This document shows, piece after piece, positions 7,422-15,256 of a stretch of DNA of 15,721 bases (within the stretch, counting starts at the first letter, position 1; each line of letters starts with the position of its first letter). The stretch is taken from positions 1 through 15,721 of the forward strand of contig CAYFJO010000249.1 in NCBI GenBank assembly GCA_964343305.1. The letters run 5' to 3'. The DNA comes from CAYFJO01 sp964343305. GTDB taxonomy: Bacteria; Planctomycetota; Planctomycetia; Pirellulales; Pirellulaceae. Both the position numbers and the translations under genes were made by a program. The notes below the pieces were generated by a model. That model was given only the letters and a program-made list of their open reading frames with translations, made no database searches and was not told where the DNA came from.

Positions 7422-8569
7422 TCAGCAAGATGCCGTTCCGGTTCCCAACGTTCGATCCGTCGCCCGATCAACGTGTTCACCAGCGCCACCAGCGCCGCCG
7501 CATTGACCATGCACACGTAAAACGGAATCGCCAACACCTTGAGCGGTCCTTTCAACCATGGTCGCATCACCATGCCCGCAATTGCCGACGTGAAGAAGGC
7601 AAATTCAGCAATGGCTACTACATGGAAGAACGCGCCGTCGCTGCTCAGCAACGGTGCCAGACAAGCAATCACAAGCAACGGCAACACTAACAGCCGCCGT
7701 AAAACTTTGTGTGAAACAAGTTGCAGCGCATAAAAACCGTGTGCCAACGGGTTCAAGAGCCCGCGCCGATGCAGCACGCTCCGCAAGCCTTGCGTGATGA
7801 CACGGACTTTTCGACTAAACTCGACTCGCCCTCGAACGGCAACCGGCTCGATCGCCACGGCATCCTTCGCAAAGACGAGTCGCTTGCCCTGCGCGACAAC
7901 TCCGGTCGAGATCATAAAATCGTCCATTGCGTCATCCGGGACGGGTTCAAAGAGCGAACGGCGAATCGCGTAAATCGCGCCCGTCGCCGAGGTGACATTG
8001 CCTGCCGCACTTTGCCACCCTTTCAAAACTCGGTCGAAGCTCCAATAAACCCGCTCACCATCAGCCGTCAAACTCGCCGACCCGTCACATTCATAAATCT
8101 GATTTCCCGCCACGCCACCGACCGTCGGATCGGCGAAAAGTCGAATCAGCGCGCGGAGCGACTGGCGCAGAAACACGGTGTTCGCGTCTGTGAAAACAAG
8201 AATCTCGTGATCCGCATGCACAACAGCCGCGGACAGTGTCCGTCCCTTGCCTTGTCTCGGCTGAACGGAGAGCTTGACACTCTCGTCCGCGAAACTCTCG
8301 ACGATTTCGTGTGTTCGATCCGTCGAGCCATCCGACGCAACAACGATCTGTATTCGGTCTCGTGGATAGTCACTTTCAAATAGATTCTCGATCCGCGCCG
8401 TAATCGTCCTTTCTTCATTGTAGGCGGCAATCATTACCGTGATGTGTGGTGTCATGTCATCCGTGGCAAGGTCGCGGCGCAGTAACATCGCGCGGACGGC
8501 TAGCAACAGTGGAAACAGCACCAACGTGTAAACGATGAGGCCCATCGAAATCCAAAATGCAATTTGCAC
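7394..8569 (-). CDS. Membrane-bound family 2 glycosyltransferase
   Basis: This processive-type GT2 enzyme has 391 residues. It has an N-terminal membrane helix (about 4-28), a GT-A catalytic domain and three or four C-terminal helices (about 293-309, 313-335, 343-367). Motifs are MIAAYNEE (46-53), ASDGSTD with D80, the metal/nucleotide-binding TDAN (127-130), TGAIYAIRR (196-204), acidic D216-D217 as the likely catalytic region, and QGLR (260-263) as a variant of the QxxRW acceptor motif. It would use a nucleotide sugar at the cytoplasmic membrane face to extend the lipid-linked glycan. Similarity to hyaluronan/PNAG synthases leaves a direct polymer-synthase role possible, but Wzx and Wzy genes nearby favour repeat-unit assembly. 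The GTG start at 8569 shares one base with the upstream TAG and follows a GAGGTGG purine stretch. The last residues, ETRCVSEGR, come from a repeat. Confidence 0.88.
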   Translation of the reverse strand: MQIAFWISMGLIVYTLVLFPLLLAVRAMLLRRDLATDDMTPHITVMIAAYNEERTITARIENLFESDYPRDRIQIVVASDGSTDRTHEIVESFADESVKLSVQPRQGKGRTLSAAVVHADHEILVFTDANTVFLRQSLRALIRLFADPTVGGVAGNQIYECDGSASLTADGERVYWSFDRVLKGWQSAAGNVTSATGAIYAIRRSLFEPVPDDAMDDFMISTGVVAQGKRLVFAKDAVAIEPVAVRGRVEFSRKVRVITQGLRSVLHRRGLLNPLAHGFYALQLVSHKVLRRLLVLPLLVIACLAPLLSSDGAFFHVVAIAEFAFFTSAIAGMVMRPWLKGPLKVLAIPFYVCMVNAAALVALVNTLIGRRIERWEPERHLAETRCVSEGR

Positions 8570-9909
8570 TACTCATCCACCTCAAAAAGCTTGATCAGCC
8601 GGCCGGCATTTGTATCCAAATCGTACTCGCGGCAAACTTTTTCCCTGGCCGCCTGGCCCAGTTGCTGGCGCATGTGTGGATCGTCGTGAAGCCGGACGAT
8701 CGCACGCGCCAACGCGTCGCTATCACGTGGTTCGACCAACAGCCCGCAGAATTCGTGATCGACCAACTCGGGGATGCCGGAAATACTGCTCGCAACAACG
8801 GCGAGCCCACTGGCCATTGCCTCCATCAACACCACGGGGATTCCCTCGCGGCGGCCGCTTGCGGTGGGAACACTCGGCGCAACGAGCACATCACTGCACC
8901 GCAACTGCCGGGCAATTTCTTCGCGTGTCAATCTGCCGCGAAATAGCATACGGTCCTCAAGTCCGCTTCCCGCAACCTGTTGTTGAAGCGTGGCGAGCAG
9001 CGGTCCATCACCGATCAGATGGCATTCAAAATCGACTCCTCGTTCATCGAGCAGGCGACAGGCGTCGATCAAATGTGTGTGCCCCTTCACTTCGTAAAGA
9101 GTGCCGGTGCAAACGATCGTCAGCCGCTCTGAAGACTCTACGCGATTGGAAACATCAAAGACACTTGTATCGACGCCGCAACGAACCACGCGAATGCGAT
9201 CACGCGCCCATGCGCCACAATATTTGACGATAAACTCGCGGTTGTAGTCCGAGATCGTCACAACGTGTTTTGCCGTGGCGACTTTCTCGCGCAACATGTG
9301 CTGGTCGACCTGCAAGTCGGCGCCGTGCGCCGTGAAACTGTACGGAATCCCGGTCAGTCGATGGATGACGTAAGCCGCCGCCGCGGGATGATTCGCAAAA
9401 TGGGCATGCACGTGCGTCACCCCATCCCGCTCCATTTGACGCGCGAAATAGACCACTTTGGGAAAAACGGCCAGCCCGCCGAGCAAGTAATTCAAACTGC
9501 CAAGATTCGCCCAAACGAGCGTAAACAAGGCCTGCAAATACGCGACCGGTCGTCGAAACAAAAACCAGAGCTGGGCACAAAGAATTGGCCAGTTGAACAT
9601 CGGCGCAAAACGTGCACGCTCGACAAACGGCCGCGCCGCGCGATGCATGACCGCGTCACTCATCGGTGCTTTGAACAACTCGACGATCTTGCGAAACAGC
9701 GACGCTCCCTCGGGATGCGTCGCCGTGTTCCTCGCCCTTAGCAACGGATAAACTTCGACGTCGACACCTTGCTCTTCGACGGCCGCCATCTCAAACAGGA
9801 TGAATGTCTCCGTCAGCTTGGGAAATCGCGACATGATGTACGCCACGCGGCACTGGCTGGCCGACGGCTCGTGCGACGTCGTTTTGCGTTTTTCAAAAAC
9901 TATTGACAC
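8569..9909 (-). CDS. Family 4 glycosyltransferase
   Basis: This 446-residue GT-B fold enzyme is of the colanic-acid WcaL/EpsD-like type. The acceptor domain begins at about residue 21 with VAYIMSRFPKLTETFI, a signature of this subgroup. HVHAHFANHPAA at 166-177 and FTAHGADLQ with H195 follow. The donor-binding domain starts near 262 and carries EVKGH (273-277, with K275), HLIGDGP (297-303), and the E-x7-E motif from E355 to E363 (EGIPVVLMEAMASG). It should transfer a sugar with retention of configuration to the growing lipid-linked repeat unit; the sugar is unknown. There is no signal peptide. The GTG start at 9909 is supported by AAGGAG 9 nt upstream; it overlaps the end of the kinase gene by 10 bp, and the next in-frame ATG would cut into the first conserved strand. 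Confidence 0.9.
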   Translation of the reverse strand: MSIVFEKRKTTSHEPSASQCRVAYIMSRFPKLTETFILFEMAAVEEQGVDVEVYPLLRARNTATHPEGASLFRKIVELFKAPMSDAVMHRAARPFVERARFAPMFNWPILCAQLWFLFRRPVAYLQALFTLVWANLGSLNYLLGGLAVFPKVVYFARQMERDGVTHVHAHFANHPAAAAYVIHRLTGIPYSFTAHGADLQVDQHMLREKVATAKHVVTISDYNREFIVKYCGAWARDRIRVVRCGVDTSVFDVSNRVESSERLTIVCTGTLYEVKGHTHLIDACRLLDERGVDFECHLIGDGPLLATLQQQVAGSGLEDRMLFRGRLTREEIARQLRCSDVLVAPSVPTASGRREGIPVVLMEAMASGLAVVASSISGIPELVDHEFCGLLVEPRDSDALARAIVRLHDDPHMRQQLGQAAREKVCREYDLDTNAGRLIKLFEVDE

Positions 9910-12008
9910 GGCGCCACGCTCCTTGCCCGACGCAGCGTCGGATCGATGACAATCTCGCGCGACACCGTTGCTTCGATGTCGCGGAGCAGCCGTTCGATCT
10001 CACGGCGATACGATCGACTACGCCACTTCAAACGTGCCGATTTTGCGAGCCTGCGCAGGCCCTTTGCTCGCAACGGACTGAACGCCACCGAACACCACTC
10101 GTCGAACATCACTTGAATCATGAACAACTTGACGGCTGCGTGTGGAATCGGCTCGCTGCCGAAGTAACCTTCCAGGCACCAAGCTTCGCGCTCGTTCGAA
10201 TGGCCAGGGTAGCGGCGTGCGAGAAACAAGAACCGTGCAATATCTTCGTAGATTGCTGTGCGCCAGGCTGCCGTCGTGTCATATGCCATGATCGTGGCAT
10301 CGGCCGAAACAAACATGTTGTGCGGCGCGTAATCACCATGATTCGTGCCAAGCGGCAAATCCGACGGCAAATGATCGACCGCACAGGCGAAAACGCGACG
10401 ATTGATCGCTTCCAGCCACGTTTGGCTAATGCCTCGATCAGCAAGAAACGAGCTAAATTGATCGATGCTCTCACAGAATTGTGCTCGCGTTGCGTTGCGA
10501 CACACGACGTCACTCGATTCTGGCAAACCATGAAAAGTCCGCAGCCACAGACCAGCTCGCTGGCATGCCAGCCTCAGGTCGATCGTTTGGCCTGTCTTCA
10601 AAACGTCTGACAAGGTTGGCGAAGAAACTGCTTCTGTAACCATGGCCTCTTGAACGGGAAGAAACCCATGTACTCCGACGCTGCCGATGCCCTGCGCATC
10701 GGTCGCCTCAATATGCCGCTGTGTTCGCAAGAGCGCTTCGTACTCGCATCGTATCTCGTGCTCAGACGGAATAAGTGGAACAAGTCGCGGTCGATCGGCG
10801 TACGACTGCGATCGGTCAGCAGGCATGCGCGGGTCACGTGCCACTTTGACGACGACGTCTGCTACGTCGCCTGATGTGTACCAATGAATCGACGAGAAGC
10901 GATGGCCATCCGTTCGCAAAAACTTGTACTGTGGCCGGCCCCGATTCAATTCATACGTAATTGATTCAAGGCTCCGTTCCAACTCGTGGCAAAGTCGTTG
11001 CAATTCGGTTGCGTAGAAATGGCCGGTCTCCGGTTCATTTTCACAAACATGCTGTGCCGCCCAGCGAATCAACAGAGCCCTGGCTTGAGCCAGATTGACA
11101 AGATCGACCGAAAGACGATCGGCACCGAAATAGCCGTCGAGCAATTCATGTTCGAGCCGCGCAAGCCGTCGCTGGCCAAACGCCAACCCGCGCGTGACTC
11201 GTTGAATCTTGCTCATCCTGACGTTGAACAGAAACTGCCCAAGGTCGGCGTAGGCGGACCCGGTCGAATCGGCCAGTGTGTCGATCGCGGAGACTCGTCC
11301 CGTGGGACCGACAAAGATATTGCGCGGCGCGAAATCTTCGTGCAGGATCACGACAGACATGGATTCGTCCATCGCACACCGCGCTGAGTGCAACAACTGC
11401 GACTGAATCTTGTGGCGGATTCTGCAGAAGCTCGGCTCATCGGCCAGGCACTCGCAAAGCTTGGAAATGTCCTCGGCGAATTGACCCGACAAGTCGCTCA
11501 AATCGACCGTATGAATCGAGTGGAACTCGCGGAGCCACGCTCCTGCATTTCGGAACGCGGTGGAAATTGCTCGGTCGCCCCGGTGGATCGCGGCGTTGCG
11601 AAGCAGCCGATTGAGAGTCGGATCGAATGACTTTTCCATCACGACGACGGCTCCATCCAACCACTGGCCCAAAACTCGAACTGCGCCAAATCGCGAATCG
11701 GCAAGCTTCGTAAAGTGCGACTCCATGGACTTCAGCGCGGAAGCTTCACGGCCGACAGGGTCTGCTTTGGGCAACAAGTGTCGAATCGCGGCAGCGCGCT
11801 CGGTCAGCGACAGTTGGGCATTCACTTCGCGTGCCGAATGAATGCGCTTGGTAATGATGTTTTGCCGGATGTCGTTGGATGTGATTTCAAATTCATACAG
11901 CGATGCAAACAACCGTTTCGATCGGCTGACCAACCGCACGTTTGACGACGAGCCGAACAGCTCGCGCAACCGCGCTGCCAATTCGTCGATTGTCGCCCGA
12001 TCGGTCAT
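9900..12008 (-). CDS. Tandem APH/choline-kinase-like phosphotransferase (two kinase domains)
   Basis: This 702-residue protein contains two full aminoglycoside-phosphotransferase-like domains, about 1-350 and 351-702; single-domain relatives are about 300 residues. The first domain shows lysine K54 (IITKR), helix-C glutamate E88, hinge E125 with PTL at 130-132, the catalytic loop H223-E-D225-FAPR-N230, and metal aspartate D243. The second repeats all of these at K388, E422, E459/PTL, H557-G-D559-YAPH-N564 and D577, each exactly 334 residues later. AGAWLREFH (155-163) and AGLWLRTFH (485-493) also match. Both halves therefore look able to bind ATP and phosphorylate. Known relatives act on sugars, choline, amino sugars or drugs; here the operon suggests a sugar precursor, repeat unit or lipid carrier, but this is inference. 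There is no signal peptide or membrane helix. The ATG overlaps the flippase stop (ATGA) and has GGAGA 7 nt upstream. Confidence 0.85.
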   Translation of the reverse strand: MTDRATIDELAARLRELFGSSSNVRLVSRSKRLFASLYEFEITSNDIRQNIITKRIHSAREVNAQLSLTERAAAIRHLLPKADPVGREASALKSMESHFTKLADSRFGAVRVLGQWLDGAVVVMEKSFDPTLNRLLRNAAIHRGDRAISTAFRNAGAWLREFHSIHTVDLSDLSGQFAEDISKLCECLADEPSFCRIRHKIQSQLLHSARCAMDESMSVVILHEDFAPRNIFVGPTGRVSAIDTLADSTGSAYADLGQFLFNVRMSKIQRVTRGLAFGQRRLARLEHELLDGYFGADRLSVDLVNLAQARALLIRWAAQHVCENEPETGHFYATELQRLCHELERSLESITYELNRGRPQYKFLRTDGHRFSSIHWYTSGDVADVVVKVARDPRMPADRSQSYADRPRLVPLIPSEHEIRCEYEALLRTQRHIEATDAQGIGSVGVHGFLPVQEAMVTEAVSSPTLSDVLKTGQTIDLRLACQRAGLWLRTFHGLPESSDVVCRNATRAQFCESIDQFSSFLADRGISQTWLEAINRRVFACAVDHLPSDLPLGTNHGDYAPHNMFVSADATIMAYDTTAAWRTAIYEDIARFLFLARRYPGHSNEREAWCLEGYFGSEPIPHAAVKLFMIQVMFDEWCSVAFSPLRAKGLRRLAKSARLKWRSRSYRREIERLLRDIEATVSREIVIDPTLRRARSVAPCQ
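9919..9924 (-). promoter_or_regulatory. Ribosome binding site for the GT4 gene
   Basis: AAGGAG on the minus strand lies 9 nt before the GTG at 9909, inside the 3' end of the kinase gene. It decides in favour of this GTG as the GT4 start. Confidence 0.65.
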
Positions 12009-13564
12009 AGTGTTGTCTCCGATTGTTTCATGGAAGCCGGAACAAGCATCCGGCCAACAATTGGCAATCTCAGTAACTCAGGGAAGATGCGGTCAGCCTC
12101 GAGAAGCTCCCGATTCGCATAAACCAAGACAAGGGACGCGATGGCGATTAACACCAGATCGACAGCCAGCGGCGGATGAAATGTCAACTGAATGGCTAGC
12201 AGAATCGCGACGACGCCGGCAATTCCAATGTACACCTTTGCATATCGCCAGTTGATCGCTCCGTAGCCGGTCGTCCGCCGCATCCAAAACATATGTGACA
12301 CGTTCTGAAAGACCATTGTCGATGCCGCACTGATCGCGGCCCCCGTCGCGCCATAACGCGGAATCAAGTAAAACAACAATCCGAGCGCCCACAAAATCGA
12401 GGTGACGTCCGTCAGTAGAATGTAACGCAGCTTCGCGTGCACGCGTAAAGTTTGCACGGCAAATCCAAACGCCGCATCGGCAAAGAATCCGATCGCCAGC
12501 AGCGTGAGAATTACACTCGAACTTGCATACCGATCGCCCAGCATGAACAAAGTGAGCGGCTCGGCAAACACCGACGTGATCAACAGCAGCGGTAACGTAA
12601 GCACAGCGACCCAAATGCACGACGTCCAGTAAAGACAGTTGATCGATTCTTTGTCGCTCCGGGCAAGCATGCGCGACGCGAGCGGGGTGAATAAGAAGGT
12701 GAAACTCGTGATAACGACGAGATTGAGTCGCGCGAAGGGCAACACCGCGCGGTACTCGGCAACGGCCGTGCTATCGAGCATCATTTCCAGCATCAGCACA
12801 ACTAGCGATCCACGAAACAACATGCTCAACTGCGATACGACCAGCGGCGTATTGAAGCCGAACACTTCGCGTACTGGAAACTCCAGTTTTGATGGACGGA
12901 AGTGCTTGAGCAGATCTTCCCGGCGCAACGTTCCGATCAGCGCGACGACGTATAACAATACGCCCGCGACACCCGCAATGACGTAGTAGATCGCGAGGTT
13001 GTGAACGCTGCCTTGAAAGAGGATCACCGCCAGGACAGCCAGCAGTCTTAGCGTCGGCCCGACAATGTGCCGGCGGAAAAATACTGTGCGAACGGCGCCA
13101 AACGCCCCGAACGTGTAACGGAGTATCGCATCGATTGCGTCGATCGGCGCGAGTGCTATCAGCGCGAGAAGCAACACGGCCGACGATGGACTGCTCACGA
13201 CGTGATCTGCAATCGCCGATTGAAACGTGAACACACAGAGTACGATCGCCACGCCGATTCCCGCCACGGTTGCCAGGACCATGATGATCGTGCCGGCCAT
13301 CCGCCCAAACTCTTCCCGCTCGTGGTAGATCGAAACAAATCGAGCCAGCGATTTATTGAGGCCGAAGATCGAGACGTTGGTAGCCAGCGTGACCATGACG
13401 ATTGCGAACGCAAAGGCGCCATAGTCGGTCTTGGAAAGATATCTCACGATCAAGACCTGCACGGCCAGATTGATCAGCAGCGCAAGCAAACGCCCGACCA
13501 GCAAAAGCGTGGAACCGCGAATCTGTTTTTGCGCGTCGTCGTCGTTGTTCGTTGCGTCATTCAT
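12005..13564 (-). CDS. Wzx-like polysaccharide flippase (MOP superfamily)
   Basis: This polytopic inner-membrane protein of 519 residues has about 12-14 hydrophobic helices spread along its length and a short acidic cytoplasmic N-terminus (MNDATNNDDDAQKQ). The first helix begins GSTLLLVGRLLALLINL and is followed by the family-typical VRYLSKTDYGAFAFA, which is characteristic of polysaccharide exporters (Polysacc_synt/RfbX type). It would flip lipid-linked repeat units from the cytoplasmic to the periplasmic face. It lies 27 bp after the Wzz-like gene and overlaps the kinase gene by 4 bp. No strong ribosome binding site is visible before the ATG at 13564. MATE-type transport of something else is possible in principle, but the neighbours make the flippase role by far the most likely. 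Confidence 0.88.
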   Translation of the reverse strand: MNDATNNDDDAQKQIRGSTLLLVGRLLALLINLAVQVLIVRYLSKTDYGAFAFAIVMVTLATNVSIFGLNKSLARFVSIYHEREEFGRMAGTIIMVLATVAGIGVAIVLCVFTFQSAIADHVVSSPSSAVLLLALIALAPIDAIDAILRYTFGAFGAVRTVFFRRHIVGPTLRLLAVLAVILFQGSVHNLAIYYVIAGVAGVLLYVVALIGTLRREDLLKHFRPSKLEFPVREVFGFNTPLVVSQLSMLFRGSLVVLMLEMMLDSTAVAEYRAVLPFARLNLVVITSFTFLFTPLASRMLARSDKESINCLYWTSCIWVAVLTLPLLLITSVFAEPLTLFMLGDRYASSSVILTLLAIGFFADAAFGFAVQTLRVHAKLRYILLTDVTSILWALGLLFYLIPRYGATGAAISAASTMVFQNVSHMFWMRRTTGYGAINWRYAKVYIGIAGVVAILLAIQLTFHPPLAVDLVLIAIASLVLVYANRELLEADRIFPELLRLPIVGRMLVPASMKQSETTL

Positions 13565-13591
13565 CGTTTGATTGCCCAGCGATCATGTCGC

Positions 13592-15013
13592 TTAAGATTC
13601 GTCGCTCGACGATTCATCCGCGGATCCACCTCGCACTGATTCCACGGCCAGCGACAGGAGCACTCCGCCGATCAGCCCCACGATGCCGCAGAGCGCAAGG
13701 AACTTCTTCGGCTGGGGCCAGGAAACTTCGGCCTTGAGTTCGGGGCCTTCAAGGTCGCGAACCACGATCGATCGATGTCCGCTGGCAACTGCCTGCTCGG
13801 ACAATTCGACCTCGGACAGCCGAGCGAGCACGGTGTTGTAAATCTCTTCGGTGCGAGCGATTTCGGCCCGAGTCTTTTCGTCCTTGAGCAAAAAGTCGTC
13901 GATAGCTTTGACCTCGGCTTGCTCGTCTTCATACAGTTTCGACAAACTCGTTTCGGCCACCGTTTCAACTCGTAATTGCTGCTGAACCGAATCGACTGCC
14001 GCGGCCAAACGCGCGTCGAGCATTTCTTCCCATTCCGCAACTTCGGCTTCGGCCAATTTGGCTTCCGCATGCCGCGCACCGAACTTCTGCAAAGCCTGTT
14101 GGCGTTTCACCTCTGCCAGTTGAAGCTGTTGCTCCATCTCGACAATGTTCCTCGCACCCAGATCGTGGTCGTCGCGCATCAAGTTTGCAATGACCAAATT
14201 GCGAAGCTGTGGCCCGTACTCAAGGTTAGTGCGGGCGACGTTTGCTGAGGAGGGAAGCATGGCGATTGTCTTGATGGTGGAGCCATCGTCGATTGAGGAC
14301 AGCCGCCGCTGATCGGTCATTGCCAACGATTGCAACTGGCTATCCAATTCGACCTTTCGCAGCCGCGATGCCGTCAGCTTTTGCGCCAGTTGCGAAAGCA
14401 TGGCGGCATGCACGTTGACGATGTCTTTGCTCTGACCAATCAACGGACTGTTCTTGCGGAGTTGAATGTGCTCTTCGTCCAACTGATGCAGTCGCTCGCG
14501 AAGTTCTCTTTCGCGATGTGTCAGCAATTCAACAGACTCGGAGTTGGTGTCGGTGTCGATCTCTTGCAAATGTTCTTCATAAGCCTTGACGATCGAATTT
14601 ACGAACTTGACGCACTCGTCTGGATCGGCAGTGCGAAACTGAATCGACAAGACGTCGGTCTGCACGACCGGTGCGACGATCAGGCGGTCCAGCACGTATT
14701 TCACTGGATCTGTTTGGGGATCAGGGATAGTTAGTGGTGCTTGATCTAACGCGGCCCTCAGAATCAGCGGGCTGCGAATCAGCTCGGCCTGGGTCGCAAC
14801 GAACTCGCGATCCCAGCGGTGGTTCTGGTCTCGATCAATTCCTGTTGCGTTCTTCTGCACCAAGATACGGGTTTGGACTTCGTGCACCTTCTCGGTCAAC
14901 AAGAGATAGATCACCCCTAGTGCGACAGTGAAAATGGTTGCAATCAATATGGACCACTTTCGTCGCCAAAATATGGCCAAATCGAAACTTGATGACGGCA
15001 AATGGCGGGACAC
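13592..15013 (-). CDS. Wzz/GumC-like polysaccharide copolymerase, no kinase domain
   Basis: This chain-length determinant has 473 residues from the GTG at 15013. It has one membrane helix near residues 20-39 (SILIATIFTVALGVIYLLL), a long periplasmic part rich in predicted coiled coil (about 160-380), and a second helix near 437-458 preceded by the proline-containing SWPQPKK. A short Ser/Asp/Glu tail ends the protein. There is no Walker A motif or tyrosine-rich tail, so the BY-kinase domain often fused to such proteins is absent. It would control the length and export of the polymer made by the Wzy protein. GTG 15013 is chosen over GTG 15028 because GAGGGG lies 7 nt before it; the longer form would add five residues. 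It is the first gene of the operon. Confidence 0.87.
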   Translation of the reverse strand: MSRHLPSSSFDLAIFWRRKWSILIATIFTVALGVIYLLLTEKVHEVQTRILVQKNATGIDRDQNHRWDREFVATQAELIRSPLILRAALDQAPLTIPDPQTDPVKYVLDRLIVAPVVQTDVLSIQFRTADPDECVKFVNSIVKAYEEHLQEIDTDTNSESVELLTHRERELRERLHQLDEEHIQLRKNSPLIGQSKDIVNVHAAMLSQLAQKLTASRLRKVELDSQLQSLAMTDQRRLSSIDDGSTIKTIAMLPSSANVARTNLEYGPQLRNLVIANLMRDDHDLGARNIVEMEQQLQLAEVKRQQALQKFGARHAEAKLAEAEVAEWEEMLDARLAAAVDSVQQQLRVETVAETSLSKLYEDEQAEVKAIDDFLLKDEKTRAEIARTEEIYNTVLARLSEVELSEQAVASGHRSIVVRDLEGPELKAEVSWPQPKKFLALCGIVGLIGGVLLSLAVESVRGGSADESSSDES

Positions 15014-15020
15014 GATCGAT

Positions 15021-15026
15021 CCCCTC
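15021..15026 (-). promoter_or_regulatory. Ribosome binding site fixing the copolymerase start
   Basis: GAGGGG on the minus strand lies 7 nt before GTG 15013. The upstream in-frame GTG at 15028 has no such site and would place this sequence inside the coding region. Confidence 0.6.
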
Positions 15027-15080
15027 ACTAGTGTGGATTAAGGCTTCACCGAAAAAGAGGCAAAGTTAAGACGCGGTTAA

Positions 15081-15108
15081 TAGACAAATAGAATTAAATA
15101 AGTAGTAT
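15081..15108 (+). promoter_or_regulatory. Candidate promoter for the divergent sugar transferase
   Basis: TAGACA at 15081-15086 (five of six matches to TTGACA) is followed after 16 nt by TAGTAT at 15103-15108 (four of six matches to TATAAT). Its -10 would overlap the minus-strand extended -10, so the two directions might compete. Downstream, at 15151-15168, a small stem (CCCCA / TGGGG, 8-nt loop) would lie in the leader of this transcript; its role is unknown. Confidence 0.25.
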
Positions 15109-15112
15109 AGCA
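15104..15112 (-). promoter_or_regulatory. Candidate extended -10 promoter for the polysaccharide operon
   Basis: On the minus strand TGCTATACT forms an extended -10 element (TG, one base, TATACT). No good -35 hexamer is seen at 17-18 nt, which is tolerated for extended -10 promoters. Transcription would begin near 15097, about 85 nt before GTG 15013. It lies in the most AT-rich part of the divergent region. The call rests on pattern only. Confidence 0.35.
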
Positions 15113-15256
15113 TATATACATAAGATGGATAGTTTTAATGTCACCTTCCACCCCAATTCACTCTGGGGCTCTCCTTAAAGTCATTAAGCACGACAATTGA
15201 CTCTTGCTGCCCCCAAGAATCGTGATGAGTTGAAGCAATTAGCAGCTTTGCGCGGC

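Noticed and set aside
9900..12008. Antibiotic resistance gene (aminoglycoside phosphotransferase)
   Set aside because: The fold is shared, but the gene is a coupled member of a polysaccharide operon, is a double-domain protein, and shows no sign of a mobile element; resistance cannot be inferred.
13067..13639. Plus-strand open frame (190 codons) over the flippase start
   Set aside because: It has the same charged, low-complexity antisense composition and lies opposite a clear transmembrane protein.
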